NCBI RefSeq assembly: GCF_905163445.1 | Contig: NC_053194.1 | Coordinates: forward strand, 15,480,921 to 15,544,920 | Direction of reading: 5' to 3' | DNA: 64,000 nt | From: Pararge aegeria | Lineage: Eukaryota; Arthropoda; Insecta; Lepidoptera; Nymphalidae | Part shown: piece after piece, positions 45,552 through 57,839 of the stretch | Position numbering within the stretch: the first letter of the stretch is position 1 | Layout of the letters: the number at the start of each line of letters is the position of its first letter | Translations under genes and position numbers: made by a program | Notes under the pieces: model-generated | The model's input: only the letters and a program-made list of their open reading frames with translations | Told to the model about the DNA's origin: nothing | Databases searched by the model: none

Positions 45552-46594
45552 TAACGCGTGTATAACCAAATAAGAAACTCATTTTTACAACAGTTGGTAA
45601 ACGTACTTCAAAACAATAGCAATCCCAAGTTCCCAGATTTTCTCTCACACATGGATATCTTTGAAACAGCGACATCGAAGACTTCTAGGCAAGCACATTT
45701 TAAATAAGGGGCTTCTATAGGTAGGTACTAATTGACGTCTGCGATTGAAATCACGTCTGAGAAGAAAGTAGCCCCTAACTTAAGGATAGTCCGTCAAAGC
45801 TACCTATTCGGGTATACACCTACCTATTATATACCATTAATATGGGCTACCTGTTCGATATGTTACATCATATTAGTTGGGCACCGGGATTAATCCTGGG
45901 CGTAACCAGGGATTTAAGAGTAATTTCCTAGCGTAGCATCTGGAATTAAGTGAGCAGCAAGTAGTTTTCGGGTGCCTAAGATAGATTTCAGACCCCAGTG
46001 TTGAATACTAAACTTATCACTTCTCGTGAGATAACAATGAAACTCTGTGGTTCCTACTACCCGGGCTCTGGCGAGTGAAAGAGACGGCAACATTCAAAAC
46101 ACGCGATAGAAAAAGGACACCACTATACATCGAAGCACACATTAAAATCGAGCAAAAGGTTGCCATCATTCATCAAAGCTAGATAGCAACATTCGAATCA
46201 CGTGAGCGAGAGAAATGCCGAAGCGAGATGGCAATATTAAACTGAAATGAATTTCTTCGTATTCGGGATGTTCTCTCAGTTAACAGAATCCGTAAGATAT
46301 AGACAACCGAATTACAGAAATTAAACGAGCTCTATTACATACAAAATGTTCTGTATACTTAGCATACTGTGGCCTTAATCTTAAGTTAACCGCTTAAAGC
46401 AGTATTATTGTTATATTGCTATTGTTTTGTTCCAGAATTATAATACTGTTTAAGATGTCAAGATATATTTAACAATACTCATTTTAAGATAATACTGTTT
46501 TAAGCAATGATAGTACCCCAGTACTTACAAGAAAGTAATAAGATGTTGTTTAACGAGTGATGTGAAAACAAAATGCTTTTTCTATTTAATTTTT
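45552..46594. other. Spacer downstream of MTRR
   Basis: Nothing supported. Confidence 0.3.
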
Positions 46595-46606
46595 TTTATT
46601 TTTATT
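46595..46606 (-). terminator. Polyadenylation signals for MTRR
   Basis: Two adjacent AATAAA hexamers on the minus strand (plus-strand TTTATT at 46595-46600 and 46601-46606), about 41-52 nt past the stop codon. Confidence 0.65.
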
Positions 46607-46646
46607 ACAATCTATTTACAATTTCTCTATGTAGGTATTTGAATAA

Positions 46647-49600
46647 TTAATTCCATATATCAAGTAGATATTTTTTCTCTTTTATCATATTGGCTATGAA
46701 CTCCTCAGGTTCATTTACTTCATCGCCATAAGTTGCTATACATTCAGTTATCGCCTCTCTAACTGAAGGCGCCATTTTCTTGATATCTCCACAAACATAG
46801 ACATGCGCTCCTTTTAGTATTAATTTAGCTAATTTCTCGCTATTTTGTTTTATAGCTTCCTGTAACAATGATATATATTTCGGCTTAAAGACATTTCTTT
46901 CTTAAAAAGAAAACAATAATTCACTTACATCGGGAATACAATTATATTTTAAAATTAGTAGATACAAAATCTCAAATGTACCATATTATTAAAAAGTTAA
47001 ATTTTTTGTTGGTGGTTAAAGAAATAGTTAGCGAGCGATAATACAAATCCTTTATAAGAAAGAGGTCACATTAACTTATATTTTAAAACACAACCGCTAT
47101 AACACAAGGTATATTTTCTTATGGTAAAGTTTTCACTACCGGCCGTAGACTTGTATGGAATGGCGAAAAACAATAATTAGTACAATTTTTTATATCTCGG
47201 AAAACCGACAATTATACTCATTTGTATGGATTGGCTAATGACCGCCACTTAAAAAAATAAAGAAAATGACGCAATAGTATGCAAACCAAAATATTCAAGC
47301 GTAAAACTAACCTGTACATAACCACTTTCAGTGTTGCCACATCTAGAAAACGATGTCGTCAATTCATTAAGAACTCCATTCGAAAGGAAATTATTCAATT
47401 CTTCTTCATATATAAAATCGTACTTTGGGTTTCGACAGCCAAAAAACAGCCACGCATAACCAAATTTAGTTACTGGATTTTTTTTCTGTATATTTCGTCT
47501 CTCTTCTAGAAATCCTATAAAGGGCGATACCCCAGTACCTGGTCCTATCAATATAATTGGTGTATCTAAACTTTCTGGTAAGCAAAAACCATTTATATTC
47601 TTTCTTATATAAATAGGAATTTTGGTTTCTACATTGCTGATATTCATATTTTTCATTCTCTCTTCTAAGTCACAATTATCGTGTTTTATGATAATATCTT
47701 CCAACCATCCGGTCGTCACTCCCTTTCTATTATTACCAATATCCATAACAGAAAAACAGACTTTGATAAAACTGTTTTCATGATCACTGTTGGCAATAGA
47801 ATAAGGCCTTGGTAAAAGTCTTGGTAGATATTCCAATATTAATCCTATCGGTGGTTTACAGGATGTGAATATAGAAAGTATGTCCAGCAAGCATATCCGT
47901 TCGTTAAGTATATGGGTGGTATATGCTATGGAGCCTTCTTTGCTACTAAAGTATTCTAGGATCCTTTTTTCACTTGCATCTTTTGTGTGCATTGACAGTG
48001 ATAAAAGAAAAAGCTGGAAAATAGAAATATTTACAACAATTTCTTATTAATAACATCTTTGATGCATGATGCCGTGATGCAAGATGTGAAGTTTACTAGG
48101 CTACAAAAGATTGCTAATTCATTCAACGCAATTGTATATTATTTTATTACAAATTACCGAAAGAAATCTTTAAGATATGTCTCAAAGAGTTTATATAAAA
48201 CGTAAGCTTTCAGAAAAATCCCATTATAATGTTAAAGATTACTTTAACGATAAAAAAGTGTAAATTGTTTTAACTTTATAGCTTAATATTAATTTACTGT
48301 GAGATGGTGATATCAACCATTCAAATGGGGCAACTACAAGTCGCGTTCATGGTAGTTTTATGTTTAATTAAAATTCAAAATTATTTATTCACTATAACAT
48401 TTAACCAATACAAGTAAATAAATAATAATACAATACAGACAATACACACATCGCCATCTAGTTCCGAAGTAAGCGTAGCTTGTGTTATGGATACATATAT
48501 AACTGATGAATAATTTTTAGAATTATATACATAAATTTATAATACAAAAAACTTATAATACATAGATAAGCAACCAGCCACTGAAAAACATTCATGTTGT
48601 GGTAAATGTGGTAACACGAAAACACTTTCCAGGTGTGGTACTCGAACCCACAACCTTGGACCCAGAAAGCAGGGTCGATGCCCACTGCGCCAATTGGCCA
48701 GTTGTAGCCCACGGCTTAGAACGCGGTTTTTAAGTTTTTAATGAATTTGCGGGAGCCGTACAATTTCCCAGGATAAAAAGCAACCAATGTGTTAATCCAG
48801 GATATAATCTATGTCCATTCCAAAATTCAGCCAAATTGGTTCAGTAGTTTTTGCGTGAAAGCCTCACAAACTTTCACATTTATAATATTATAACATTAGT
48901 AGGATAGGATAACTTGACTGAAGGTACAATCTTTATGCAATGTTACAAGCCATTTTTTTAGTTACAACTTAGAGCAGAATGTGTTTCGAATCCTGCTTAA
49001 GTTTTGGTTATGAAGCAGACCAAACCATCCTAAGCATTAGAAAATTAGAAACGGTTACTGTTGTTATATTAGCAAATGTAAATTTGTTGTTGAATAGATT
49101 TATTAACAAAGACATTTATAGCCTAAAATATGTGTATGATAGTTGTAACAGATGAAATTAAGTTACCTTTTTCAAAACACCCCTCAAGTCAACACAGTAT
49201 GTAAGTATGTGCCTCAAAGTTGATTCCACTGGTATATGTGGTGGTACTTTGACACCTTTCTTTCCAGCATCTGTACTAATTGTATAGTTAATATCTGCTA
49301 AATCATTTATGTTTAAATGTTCGAGAAGATTATCTACATCTGATTGACTGTTTTGAGGTATAATTCCTATTGTGTCTCCAGGTCTGAAGTCTAGGTTGCT
49401 GCCCTGAAAATTTTAAAACAGTCAAACAAGGATCCCTTAAACATAATTCAAACATTCACATGAGAGGTTTTAGAAAAAAAAAACATATAATTTACATATC
49501 TCGTGCAATTCTAAAGTTCTGTACAACCATTCTGCTGAGGAGTGTAACATAATGTTCTCCGATGGCAAATACCTAAGTTATCTAACATGGCCCTTATATC

Positions 49601-51343
49601 ACTGTTACCAAACAGCAAATGCTAAACGATTGTCAATTCTCAAATTCCACTTTGATTTTTAATTAATCCTATGCAATTTTGTAAATGTTGCTTAACTTCA
49701 TGATTGTGTTTTAGGAAATTAATGAACTTATTAACCTGACATGTTATCTTTAAGTAATAAGAAATATCTAGAGCTACAAATAGTCTTTGATTCAACAGCT
49801 ACAAATAGTCTTAGATTCAACAGGTCCACGGTACAAAACTGGATGAATTAACTCACCCAGTGCTGAAGACCTAGAATAGCCCGCACAAACACACAAACCA
49901 TCCGCACAAACGTCGGTACATCCCCACATATCCCCTATACTAAGAGACTAGTATGACTTTTTAAGAATGGCAATCAATTTAAATGGCCATTCACAACAAT
50001 ACTGTGCTAAAGTTTGAGAGTGTTTTGTGGTAGAGAATTGCGATAAAAACATGTTAACGTAAATTAATGTTTGAATCATCATTTAGTATTTTTCTTTTCA
50101 GAATAAACTCTATTAACACTTAAGATTAAAAAAAAAATTACATACTTTAACATCAAATGTGATTTCATAAGCTGCCTTACAGTTTTCATCCAAAGCTGTC
50201 AGCCTCCTCCACCTATGGATTGGTGCATTAAATACCTCACTGGCAGCAAACGGTAACAAAGGTTCCTGCTTATACACTGTCTTGTATTCCTATAAGAAAA
50301 ACAACATATTATACCACATTCCTCTATTTTTTAAATATGTAACATTATAGTATGTAGTTTATTATTGTAATATGTATAAACATTATTATATCATTTATAT
50401 GTAAATTTTTAGTTAGGGCCAAAATTTTCATTTCTGCACAAACCTTTTCCTTAGGAATTACTTTCATCAAAGGTCTGTAAAGATTGCTTTAGAGATAATA
50501 CCTCCTTTGCAAACCTACACTAGCTTTAAAGTTTCTCTATTGGTTGTTTTTTTGAGAGTGCAACACAAATGCAAGTGGTTTTCAGGACTTATCAGTCAAC
50601 TTGGTCCTTTAAAGATTGTTGCCATACTACATGGTCTTGCACCACTCGTACCAAACAATTTAATTGATGTCCATCTAATGCTGTGTTTTCAACTTTGACA
50701 GAAAGGATGCACGCACCTACCCAATTCCTACCCTAATGCTGTGGACGTACCGGTAAATATGTATTCCCCTTACACTTATTGGTGGAAGAAGCCAGTAGGT
50801 AGCTTCCCAACTTTAATCCAATTCTTAACAAATATTTGGTATCATAGTCATCTATTTTACATCCAAATTATTTTTAGGCCCTCCTGCTCTTTCATGGGAC
50901 CCTATAAATATAATGTTGAGTTTGTGCTTGTTGGAGAAGGTCCTTCTTCAAAATAATCTCATGACTCACAGCAGTTTCTGCCTACCTGACTCATATATAG
51001 AAACATCTATAATGAGTAATGACTAAAAGTGTAACGTTCGAATAGTTCGCAGTGTTTTGCGATTTTGTCACACTGCAACTTTTAAAGAACAACAATCAAA
51101 TTTAAGACCCTGCATGAATAAAGCGCTGAATACCGATGTTTTTCCACATTTATTTTTAGTCCTTACTCATTAGCTGTTTCTAAGACTTTTTACTATGTCA
51201 CAATATTAGAAAATATTGAAAATACTTACATGAGATCCTGTAAAGTTAATTTTTATCGCATTCTCTTTAAGTTTTGGTAAACTTAACACCACAGTTTCAT
51301 TTAAAGATTCGAATAGCCCTTGGAAATTACGACTTATAACCAT
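46647..51343 (-). CDS. MTRR: Methionine synthase reductase lacking the FMN domain
   Basis: Methionine synthase reductase uses NADPH to reactivate cobalamin-dependent methionine synthase by passing electrons through FAD and FMN. Five minus-strand exons join in phase 0: 51230-51343, 50146-50289, 49167-49403, 47312-48013 and 46647-46859, giving 469 residues. The vertebrate enzyme is about 700. Present are the connecting/FAD region (residues 87-165, with DFRPGDTIGI), RPYS at 234-237 and GVTTGWL at 263-269 for FAD. The NADPH site GPGTGVSPFIGF starts at 322, FFGCR is at 355-359, YVCGD at 420-424, and the C-terminal LLDIWN carries the stacking Trp468. Missing is the whole N-terminal flavodoxin-like FMN domain. 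The first ATG aligns with the linker, and an in-frame TAA lies 12 nt upstream with no AG between. The upstream gene ends only about 600 nt away, leaving no room for missing exons. Family identity is firm. Confidence 0.88.
48110..48345 (+). mobile_element. Non-LTR retrotransposon 3' remnant in MTRR intron 3
   Basis: Plus strand encodes the decayed C-terminus VYIKRKLSEKSHYNVKDYFN-DKKV, then a stop near 48262. GTGAGATGGTGATATCAACC follows at about 48299, the family's 3' untranslated start. Confidence 0.55.
48428..48703 (-). repeat. tRNA-derived SINE (family B) in MTRR intron 3
   Basis: Plus-strand CGCCATCTAGTTCCGAAGTA (tail), GGTACTCGAACCCACAACCT (reversed B box) and CTGCGCCAATTGGCC (reversed A box). 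Confidence 0.8.
48760..48905 (-). repeat. Non-autonomous element fragment (Helitron-like family)
   Basis: ATTTCCCAGGATAAAAAGCA, TTGGTTCAGTAGTTTTTGCG and CACATTTATAATATTATAAC match the 33.24 kb element's right half. Confidence 0.55.
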
Positions 51344-51930
51344 TTTGAAATTATATTAATTAGTATCACAGAATATAGGTTATTAGTTAGCCTTAAACAT
51401 TACACATTTGAACTGAGAACTTCAAATTCAAAAGGTATGGATTATGGAACTCAATTAGATTGAAGTTTCAATTTTAATTTGACAATTCAAAGACAAGTGA
51501 GAACACTGACGACATGTCAACAAGATGTCACTTGACTGAAACTGACGGTTCATACCCGCAGAGCTTAAAAAGATTACTGCTATTCATTAAAATGCGTCAA
51601 AATTAAAATTTGATCTTCCTCCTGTTTCATTTTTACTCATTTCCAAAAGCGTGTCTCCTCCATCCCAGGATGGATAGGTACCTTATTGGTAAATTATGTA
51701 AAAGCATGACTCTTATGTCATCTTTGCTTATGCCAAAACTTATCCAGCCGTATTAAGTGACAATTTTTTCTATCCCCTTTGTTGTCCCCTATGCTATATA
51801 AAATGATACACTTTAAGGAACTCAAAAGGAATTAAAACGAAACACTTAAACTAATGAGGAAATGTTAAATATAACGACAAAGTGTTTTATGGTAACATTT
51901 TATTGAGTCTTGGCAATGCTTATTTTTCGA
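51344..51930 (-). promoter_or_regulatory. MTRR promoter region / intergene
   Basis: About 600 nt between the MTRR start codon and the end of the next minus-strand gene. It holds short inverted TGTCA/TGACA motifs (GACGACATGTCAACAAGATG) near 51505. No coding sequence is seen. Confidence 0.35.
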
Positions 51931-51939
51931 CGATTTTAT

Positions 51940-54635
51940 TCAATCACCCACTGTAAAATACAAAATTACATTACATACAAAACTGCATAAATGAGTACTT
52001 ATCGTATAATAAATATTTAAATTTGCTATTTTTCTCACATTCTCTATATAGCTTAAGAATCAGTTTACTAACACGAATTTATTGTTAAAAATTACTGTTG
52101 TGAGTGCAGGGTAGGTAAAAGAACTTACATTCAATCGGTACACCTTCATTGCCTGTGTAACCAACAATACATTCGGGACACACGGTAGTATCACAAGGAT
52201 TTTGCGTTTCAGTCGGGAAAGCTGGACTTAATTCAGCTGGTGGTGGCTACAATTGTGAATTTATCGGTTTTAAATAGATTTGTAAAGATAGCTTATTAAA
52301 AACTTGCACACTGTTCAACAACGTATAATATGTGATAGTACAAAGTAAAACTTCTAAAATAAATTGTAATTCATTAAAGACCTCGTTACCTCTCTTTCTT
52401 AACGTTATATATTTCTTCTTCGAATTCGCCCTAGATGGGTCATCTTGGGCGAATTGAATTTCGAAGAAGTAATATCGCTCGGCAAAAGAATATCGAAGCG
52501 CCTAAAAAGTTTCACTCTAAAATATAAGTAAATGGAATTACCTCTAATCGGTACAAATAGGATAATTTACACGGGTCCCAAGTGGTGCAAAGTGTAGCGT
52601 TGTGCATCATATCCTTTCTAGGCTCATCACCAAAGTAATCAAAACTGATAACGATATTGTTGTCTATCGCACACTTCTCTAAAAACTCGCTTACTGATAT
52701 CTATAAAAATTATTTTATGTTTTAATGTAACTATATTGGATTTATATTGCAGCTAACCAAATACTTAGAAAGGTACCTTTGTTTTATTACCACAGTCTAA
52801 AGTTCCATTTTGGAAGTAATTATTTTCACGTTCCCCATTTCCAAGGCAGAACATCCAACCTTCATGGAACGAGTATTCTATTGGCGCAACTTCAGCTTCA
52901 ATGCAAGGATCAACTGATAAAGGTATAGAATTCTGCCCATATGTACATTTCCGTTCGTGCATATTTGCTTGAACACGATAAGCGTCCAGGTCTGGTTCTG
53001 AACCTTCGGGGCATTCGAAATAGTTACCTAAAAGGTTTAAAAAAGATTGCTACTGAAGTTGATAATAAATTAGAAAAAATTAAATTTTAGTTTAATATCA
53101 TCGCTTAAGACATTTCACAGCGTGGCTTAGTACATAGTTAAGAAAAAAACAGAAACGCAAAGTGATGTATGTGGTGATGTAAGTAGTGTGCGTTCCAGTA
53201 CGCATCTGTGGGAGTTCAATAAACTACTATACCTTATAAACTTCCACTCTAGCCACACTGGATCGTCATTCGGCAAATTCATTTATTATTATTATTTAAC
53301 TCTTTATTTGTACACCACTATGAAGTTAGGAAAAAAAACCAATAGAAATACAAAGACAGAAGTAGAATACAAAAGGCGGCCTTATCGCTTAGTAGCGATC
53401 TCTGCCAGGCAACCTTTGGATTAAGACATTTACCATCAGGTAAGACCGTAATCCTTCGATAAAATAAAAATTACCATTCTGGATGATATAAGTTGTTTTA
53501 TAATGAGTTGTTACAACAGTCCTAACAGTGAGTCCATTTCCACCGCTCTTAATATTTTCCATTAGCACTTCTTGCGCTGCGCGTTGCTCCCTTGACCACT
53601 TCGCTGCTTCTTCAGCTAGAATCTGTCTACTTATTTTACCTTCTGATTGAGTCGACTGCGAAAACAAGCTTAAGGTCAATTTCATACACATCACAAGAAA
53701 ACTTTCATAACATAACTAATTGTAGTCTCTTGATATGTATTTAATGTATTTTCTCTGTAACAACTTTTTTTTCTTTCGTGTACAATAAAAGTGTATTCAT
53801 TCATTCATAACTCTTGGATGCAATATGACAAACAAGTACAAAAAATGCTGACTAAATTTGCATTCGTTTTTTTTTAAATGCTCCGAAATATATTTTATAC
53901 ATATAAATAGACTATCTTAAAATGCAGTATAATATTAAATGGCACTTGCCTGAGGAGGACTTTCCATTATTACATGTGGCCTGCCAAGAGTGTGCTGCCA
54001 TATAAGCTGGGCGGCAACTTTATGTTTCGTGCTATGATGTAATGGTTGAATCTGGAGTATACCGTACCAAGCAAGTTCCCTATACACGCTGTCTGGTAGA
54101 TATCCAGTCTGTAAGTTTCATTTCAGTAGAAAAATATAAATAATTCTGTGTACAATTAAAAAAAAAATCGATTCAAATTAAAAGGAGTAGGGTACACCTT
54201 AAAAAATCACTCACCGGCATAAAATCCATATGCCACTGTAACGTGAAAAATTCATTTTAAGTATACTATATATTCGTCTTATTATGCGCTATGAAAAATT
54301 TTATGGCTACTACGCGTTTTTAAAATTTAAAATACCTCTTCTTCAGTCTGGTCCGTTGTATCTATATGGATGAAATTTAAATACCTTTAGTCATTAATTA
54401 TTTGATTTCAAATTAGTATATAAGTTATTGCACATAAAACTCTAATAGATTACAAACAGGAACCTTCATCATCATTTTCGGCTGCTTTCACCATTAGCTA
54501 GAAAAAACTTTATGGTCAAAAAAATTATCGAATTATACGATCAAAATAACAATAAATATATAGTTTTATTTAAATAACCTCTATAAATAATAAGTTTAAA
54601 AATATGTTTAAAATTATTTTGTTTAACATTTGCAT
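51940..54635 (-). CDS. Unrecognised secreted cysteine-containing protein, ten exons
   Basis: I do not recognise the family. Minus-strand exons join in frame: 54579-54635, 54464-54497, 54336-54361, 54215-54235, 53950-54108, 53475-53655, 52777-53027, 52542-52700, 52129-52246 and 51940-51950, giving 338 residues. Residues 1-20 form a signal-peptide-like stretch (MQMLNKIILNIFLNLLFIE). Next come an acidic segment (AENDDEDTTDQTEEE), the stretch WHMDFMPTGYLPDSVYREL, and a helical basic region near 100-140. The C-terminal half (165-322) has 11 cysteines and three N-glycosylation sequons (N233, N240, N277). Exon 4 is only 21 nt (7 codons), and exon 5 ends CTCAG|GCAAGT, a GC donor. The last exon adds two codons, then TGA overlapping AATAAA. 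The first three joins rest on weak donors (GTTATT, GTTCCT, GTATTT) and are least certain; exons 5-9 are strong. A secreted or luminal role is inferred only from the leader, cysteines and sequons. Confidence 0.65.
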
Positions 54636-55088
54636 CTCTGCGAAAGTTCTTGTTAAAGTAAAAAAGGTTATTGGTTTAACGAACACTTTTATGACTCCAT
54701 TTGAATTTTGTTATCGAAACAGGTTAAACATCATCGTTAAACTACATCGTTAGGAAAACTGAGTAAAAAACGATTAATTAGTCACACAACATTTTAAACA
54801 ATATAGCAACGGCTTTATAGGAAAAGAGGGATCAAAATAGGCTACAAAATAATTAACACCGGATAATTTAACATATAAGGATTAAATTTTATCTATACAA
54901 TTCGGTCTTTATTTATTCTGTACTTTACCATAATTTGACAAGTAAAATCCCAGATTTGTAATTCAATCTGTGATTCATTGATTTGTTTTTTTTTGTTGTG
55001 GGGTTCTCCGAGCCGAATTTTTAATTCTGAGTCTTTATCATGGATGTAATTTAATGTTATCAGAATCTTGTTGAAACTTTGAAAAGTG
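54636..55088. promoter_or_regulatory. Shared divergent promoter region
   Basis: About 450 AT-rich bases lie between the start codon of the secreted-protein gene (minus) and that of the zyxin gene (plus). Any core promoters for both must sit here unless spliced leaders lie further away. No TATA box is obvious. Confidence 0.35.
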
Positions 55089-57787
55089 ATGAATACTCTC
55101 GACAAACAACTAGCCGATCTTCGGATCTACGCGAACGAGTTGGACGCGAAACTGCAAGATGATATCAACGCATCCAAACTTAAACCATCAATTCCACCAA
55201 AAAAGAATAAAGCGCCTCTACCACAAATACCGCAAAGTTACACTGTTAAATCAGCGTGCGAACCGTCGTATTCATCACGGCTTGACTATGGCACCCGTAT
55301 AAGTTCTACATACTCTAACTTGGTGCCTGTGAAAAGTTGTATCGTGAGGAATTCCGCGCGAGTCCGCAGCGGGGATGTGCTTTTATACAGTAACCTAATG
55401 CCTCCCGGTGGCACAAACCATGTTTATTCAAACCTTCCTATGCAACGCCATGTTGAGAGTTTTTACGACAGGGATACGCGTTCGGAACTGTCGCGTATAA
55501 GCGATATCGGTGCGCAGTCTAACTACAGTGAGCTTCGTCGGCCAGGATCAGCTTACGCACCTTCCTCAGCGTCAGTGAACGCTCAAGATTTCTCCACATA
55601 TGGTGGGTCACAAGCTTCATCCACCTATGAGTCTCTATATGAGCCGATTAACCCAAGGCCATGTAGTCAATTGTCTGGTACATCGTTATATGGAGGGTAT
55701 GTTGGAGCTACTGTAGAGCCTACACCGGAGCCAGATGAAGCATTGTATTGTGGTAACTGTTATCGCTGTGGAGAGAAGATCATGGGAGAAACAACAGGTT
55801 GCACAGCTATGGAGAGAATATACCATATTAAGTGCTTCTGTTGTCAACAATGTGAGATTAATCTTCAGGTATGCCTGTTTCTTTATTATGTAACTATAGT
55901 TTATTAGCATTAAGAAAATAATGAGTCACTGATTTCCATTATCCCAACCACACTAAATATAGTATGTTATTAATTACTTTAATTAAATATACCCAGTCAA
56001 AAAGATTTTTAATAAATTAATTATTTTTTTTAATTTTTAATTAAAAAATGTAGTAAAGTGTGTATGCTTAACATTTTAATAAAGTTTAACATTTAGTGTT
56101 ATTATAAGAGCCTACAAAAGGTAGAGATAGGCTCATCTTTTTTAGCCTTAAAAAATTTAACGAGAATATTTGGTGAACTATATATACTTAAAAATTTAAA
56201 GAAATTAAGTGTGGAGTAAAATAAAAATAAAAAATTTTGGTAATGAAATCAAATATTTTTCTTATTAGTTTAAATATCATAATACGTAATATATATTTAT
56301 ATTATTAAATCACTGTTTCTTAAGCATATGGGAACAAACAGTAGTTGCAATAATTTTTTTTTTTATATCAGGCATTTATAAGGAAAATCTTCAGATTTCT
56401 CTTCCTTAAGGCTAATAATAATAATAAAGATTTATTTATTCCATCTAAATTTACAAAGAAGTTTCAATCCTTACAAACTACTTGTGTTAGTTCTTGGTTA
56501 TTGTGATTTAATAAATTCTTAACTTAGTGATAGTATGTTAGTCCTTTTGTTAGATGGATCCCATAAGATTGGTTGGAAGCCTCCATATTTCACATTTTTT
56601 TGTCTTGGGCAGACTTCATCAACTCTACCCCAGCAATGTGGATTTTAAGGATAACAATTACAAAATATTTGCCTAAATATTATGAATATATGATTTAAAG
56701 GCCAGAGTACAATATTATTATCTTCATGTTTTACAGTTAATTTAAATTACAGGGAAGGCCTTTTTATGCGGTGCAAGGCAGAGCACTCTGTGAGAGCGAT
56801 TATCTAGAAACCCTTGAAAAATGCTGTGTATGTGGTGATCCTATACTGGACAGGATATTAAGAGCCACCGGAAAGCCATACCATCCCCGCTGTTTCACAT
56901 GTGTAGTCTGTCAGAAGAGCCTTGATGGTATACCTTTTACAGTTGATGCGGTTAATCGCATACATTGTATTGAAGACTTTCACAAAAGGTGAGTGCTCGT
57001 AATCCCTAACATAAAGTTCTTACACAGAATTTCTTAATTATAGGTTTTGAAACTGTAATTCAGGAGTTTTGGAATGGGGACTGTATACATAAAACATGAA
57101 ACAAGCAAAAAATCAATGCTCAATGCAAAACATGCAATGTTTAAGTCAAAACAATGTTTTTTAATTTGGTTTTTGATGGGTGCCAGAAGCCATAGTTAAG
57201 TTGATTATCTTTAATTGCTAACACAAATACATAAAACTAAAGAGACATATAATGTTCATCTATTTGAAGAGTTATCTAAAACATTGATGCAGTGGGCAGC
57301 AACCCCGCTTTGAGGTAGTGGGTTTGATTCCCACAACTGAAATATGTTTGTTTTATGAACATGAATGTTTTAGTTTCTGGGTGTCTGTATAATATTAGTA
57401 TTTATGTATATTATTCATAAAAATATTCATTAGTAATCTTAGTACCAATAACATAAACTAGTATATTTATGTATACAAAGCTGTCCACAGAGCTGACGAG
57501 GATGACAAAAATAACTTAAAATTTATTAGAAATTTCATATTTTCAGATATGCTCCGAGGTGCGCGCGTTGCCGCGAACCAATAGTACCCGAAGGGGGCGC
57601 TGAAGAGACCGTGCGAATCGTAGCCCTGGACAAAAGCTTCCATATAGCTTGCTACGCTTGTGAAGACTGCGGTGCTTCCCTATGCTCTAGGGAGCAAGGT
57701 AGGGGATGCTATCCGCTAGACGGACATCTTTATTGCAAGGAGTGCAATGCCAGGCGCATTCAAGATCTGTCTAGAAATATCAACTAG
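55089..57787 (+). CDS. Zyx: Zyxin-family protein with three C-terminal LIM domains
   Basis: Zyxin/LPP/TRIP6 proteins sit at focal adhesions and actin fibres and respond to tension; in insects they also feed the Hippo pathway. Exons 55089-55868, 56753-56988 and 57547-57787 (CAG|GTATGC; AAAAG|GTGAGT) give 418 residues. The start is the first ATG; a GTG directly before it is ignored. Residues 1-25 are helical and 30-50 proline/lysine-rich (IPPKKNKAPLPQIPQSY). The middle is Ser/Tyr-rich, with YSNL at 75, 100 and 113 and YSEL at 146. LIM1 starts at Cys224 (CYRCGEKIMGETTGCTAMER), LIM2 at about 284 (CCVCGDPILDRILRATGKPY) and LIM3 at 344 (CARCREPIVPEGGAEETVRI). All zinc-ligand Cys/His positions I checked are present. 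The protein ends RIQDLSRNIN. No FPPPP Ena/VASP motif is seen, unlike vertebrate zyxin. LIM spacing and wording fit zyxin/LPP rather than Ajuba. Confidence 0.9.
57282..57485 (+). repeat. SINE family B in zyxin intron 2
   Basis: GATGCAGTGGGCAGCAACCC, GTGGGTTTGATTCCCACAAC and AATGTTTTAGTTTCTGGGTG, running to an ATATTTATG tail about 60 nt before the last exon. Confidence 0.75.
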
Positions 57788-57839
57788 GTCAAAGATTTAA
57801 ATCGTTAGATATGCCCAAGATTTATAAAAATTCAATGTT

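Noticed and set aside
52765..53694. These exons as the missing N-terminal (FMN) part of MTRR
   Set aside because: Their protein has no flavodoxin features, carries cysteines and glycosylation sequons, and ends with its own stop codon and AATAAA at 51940.
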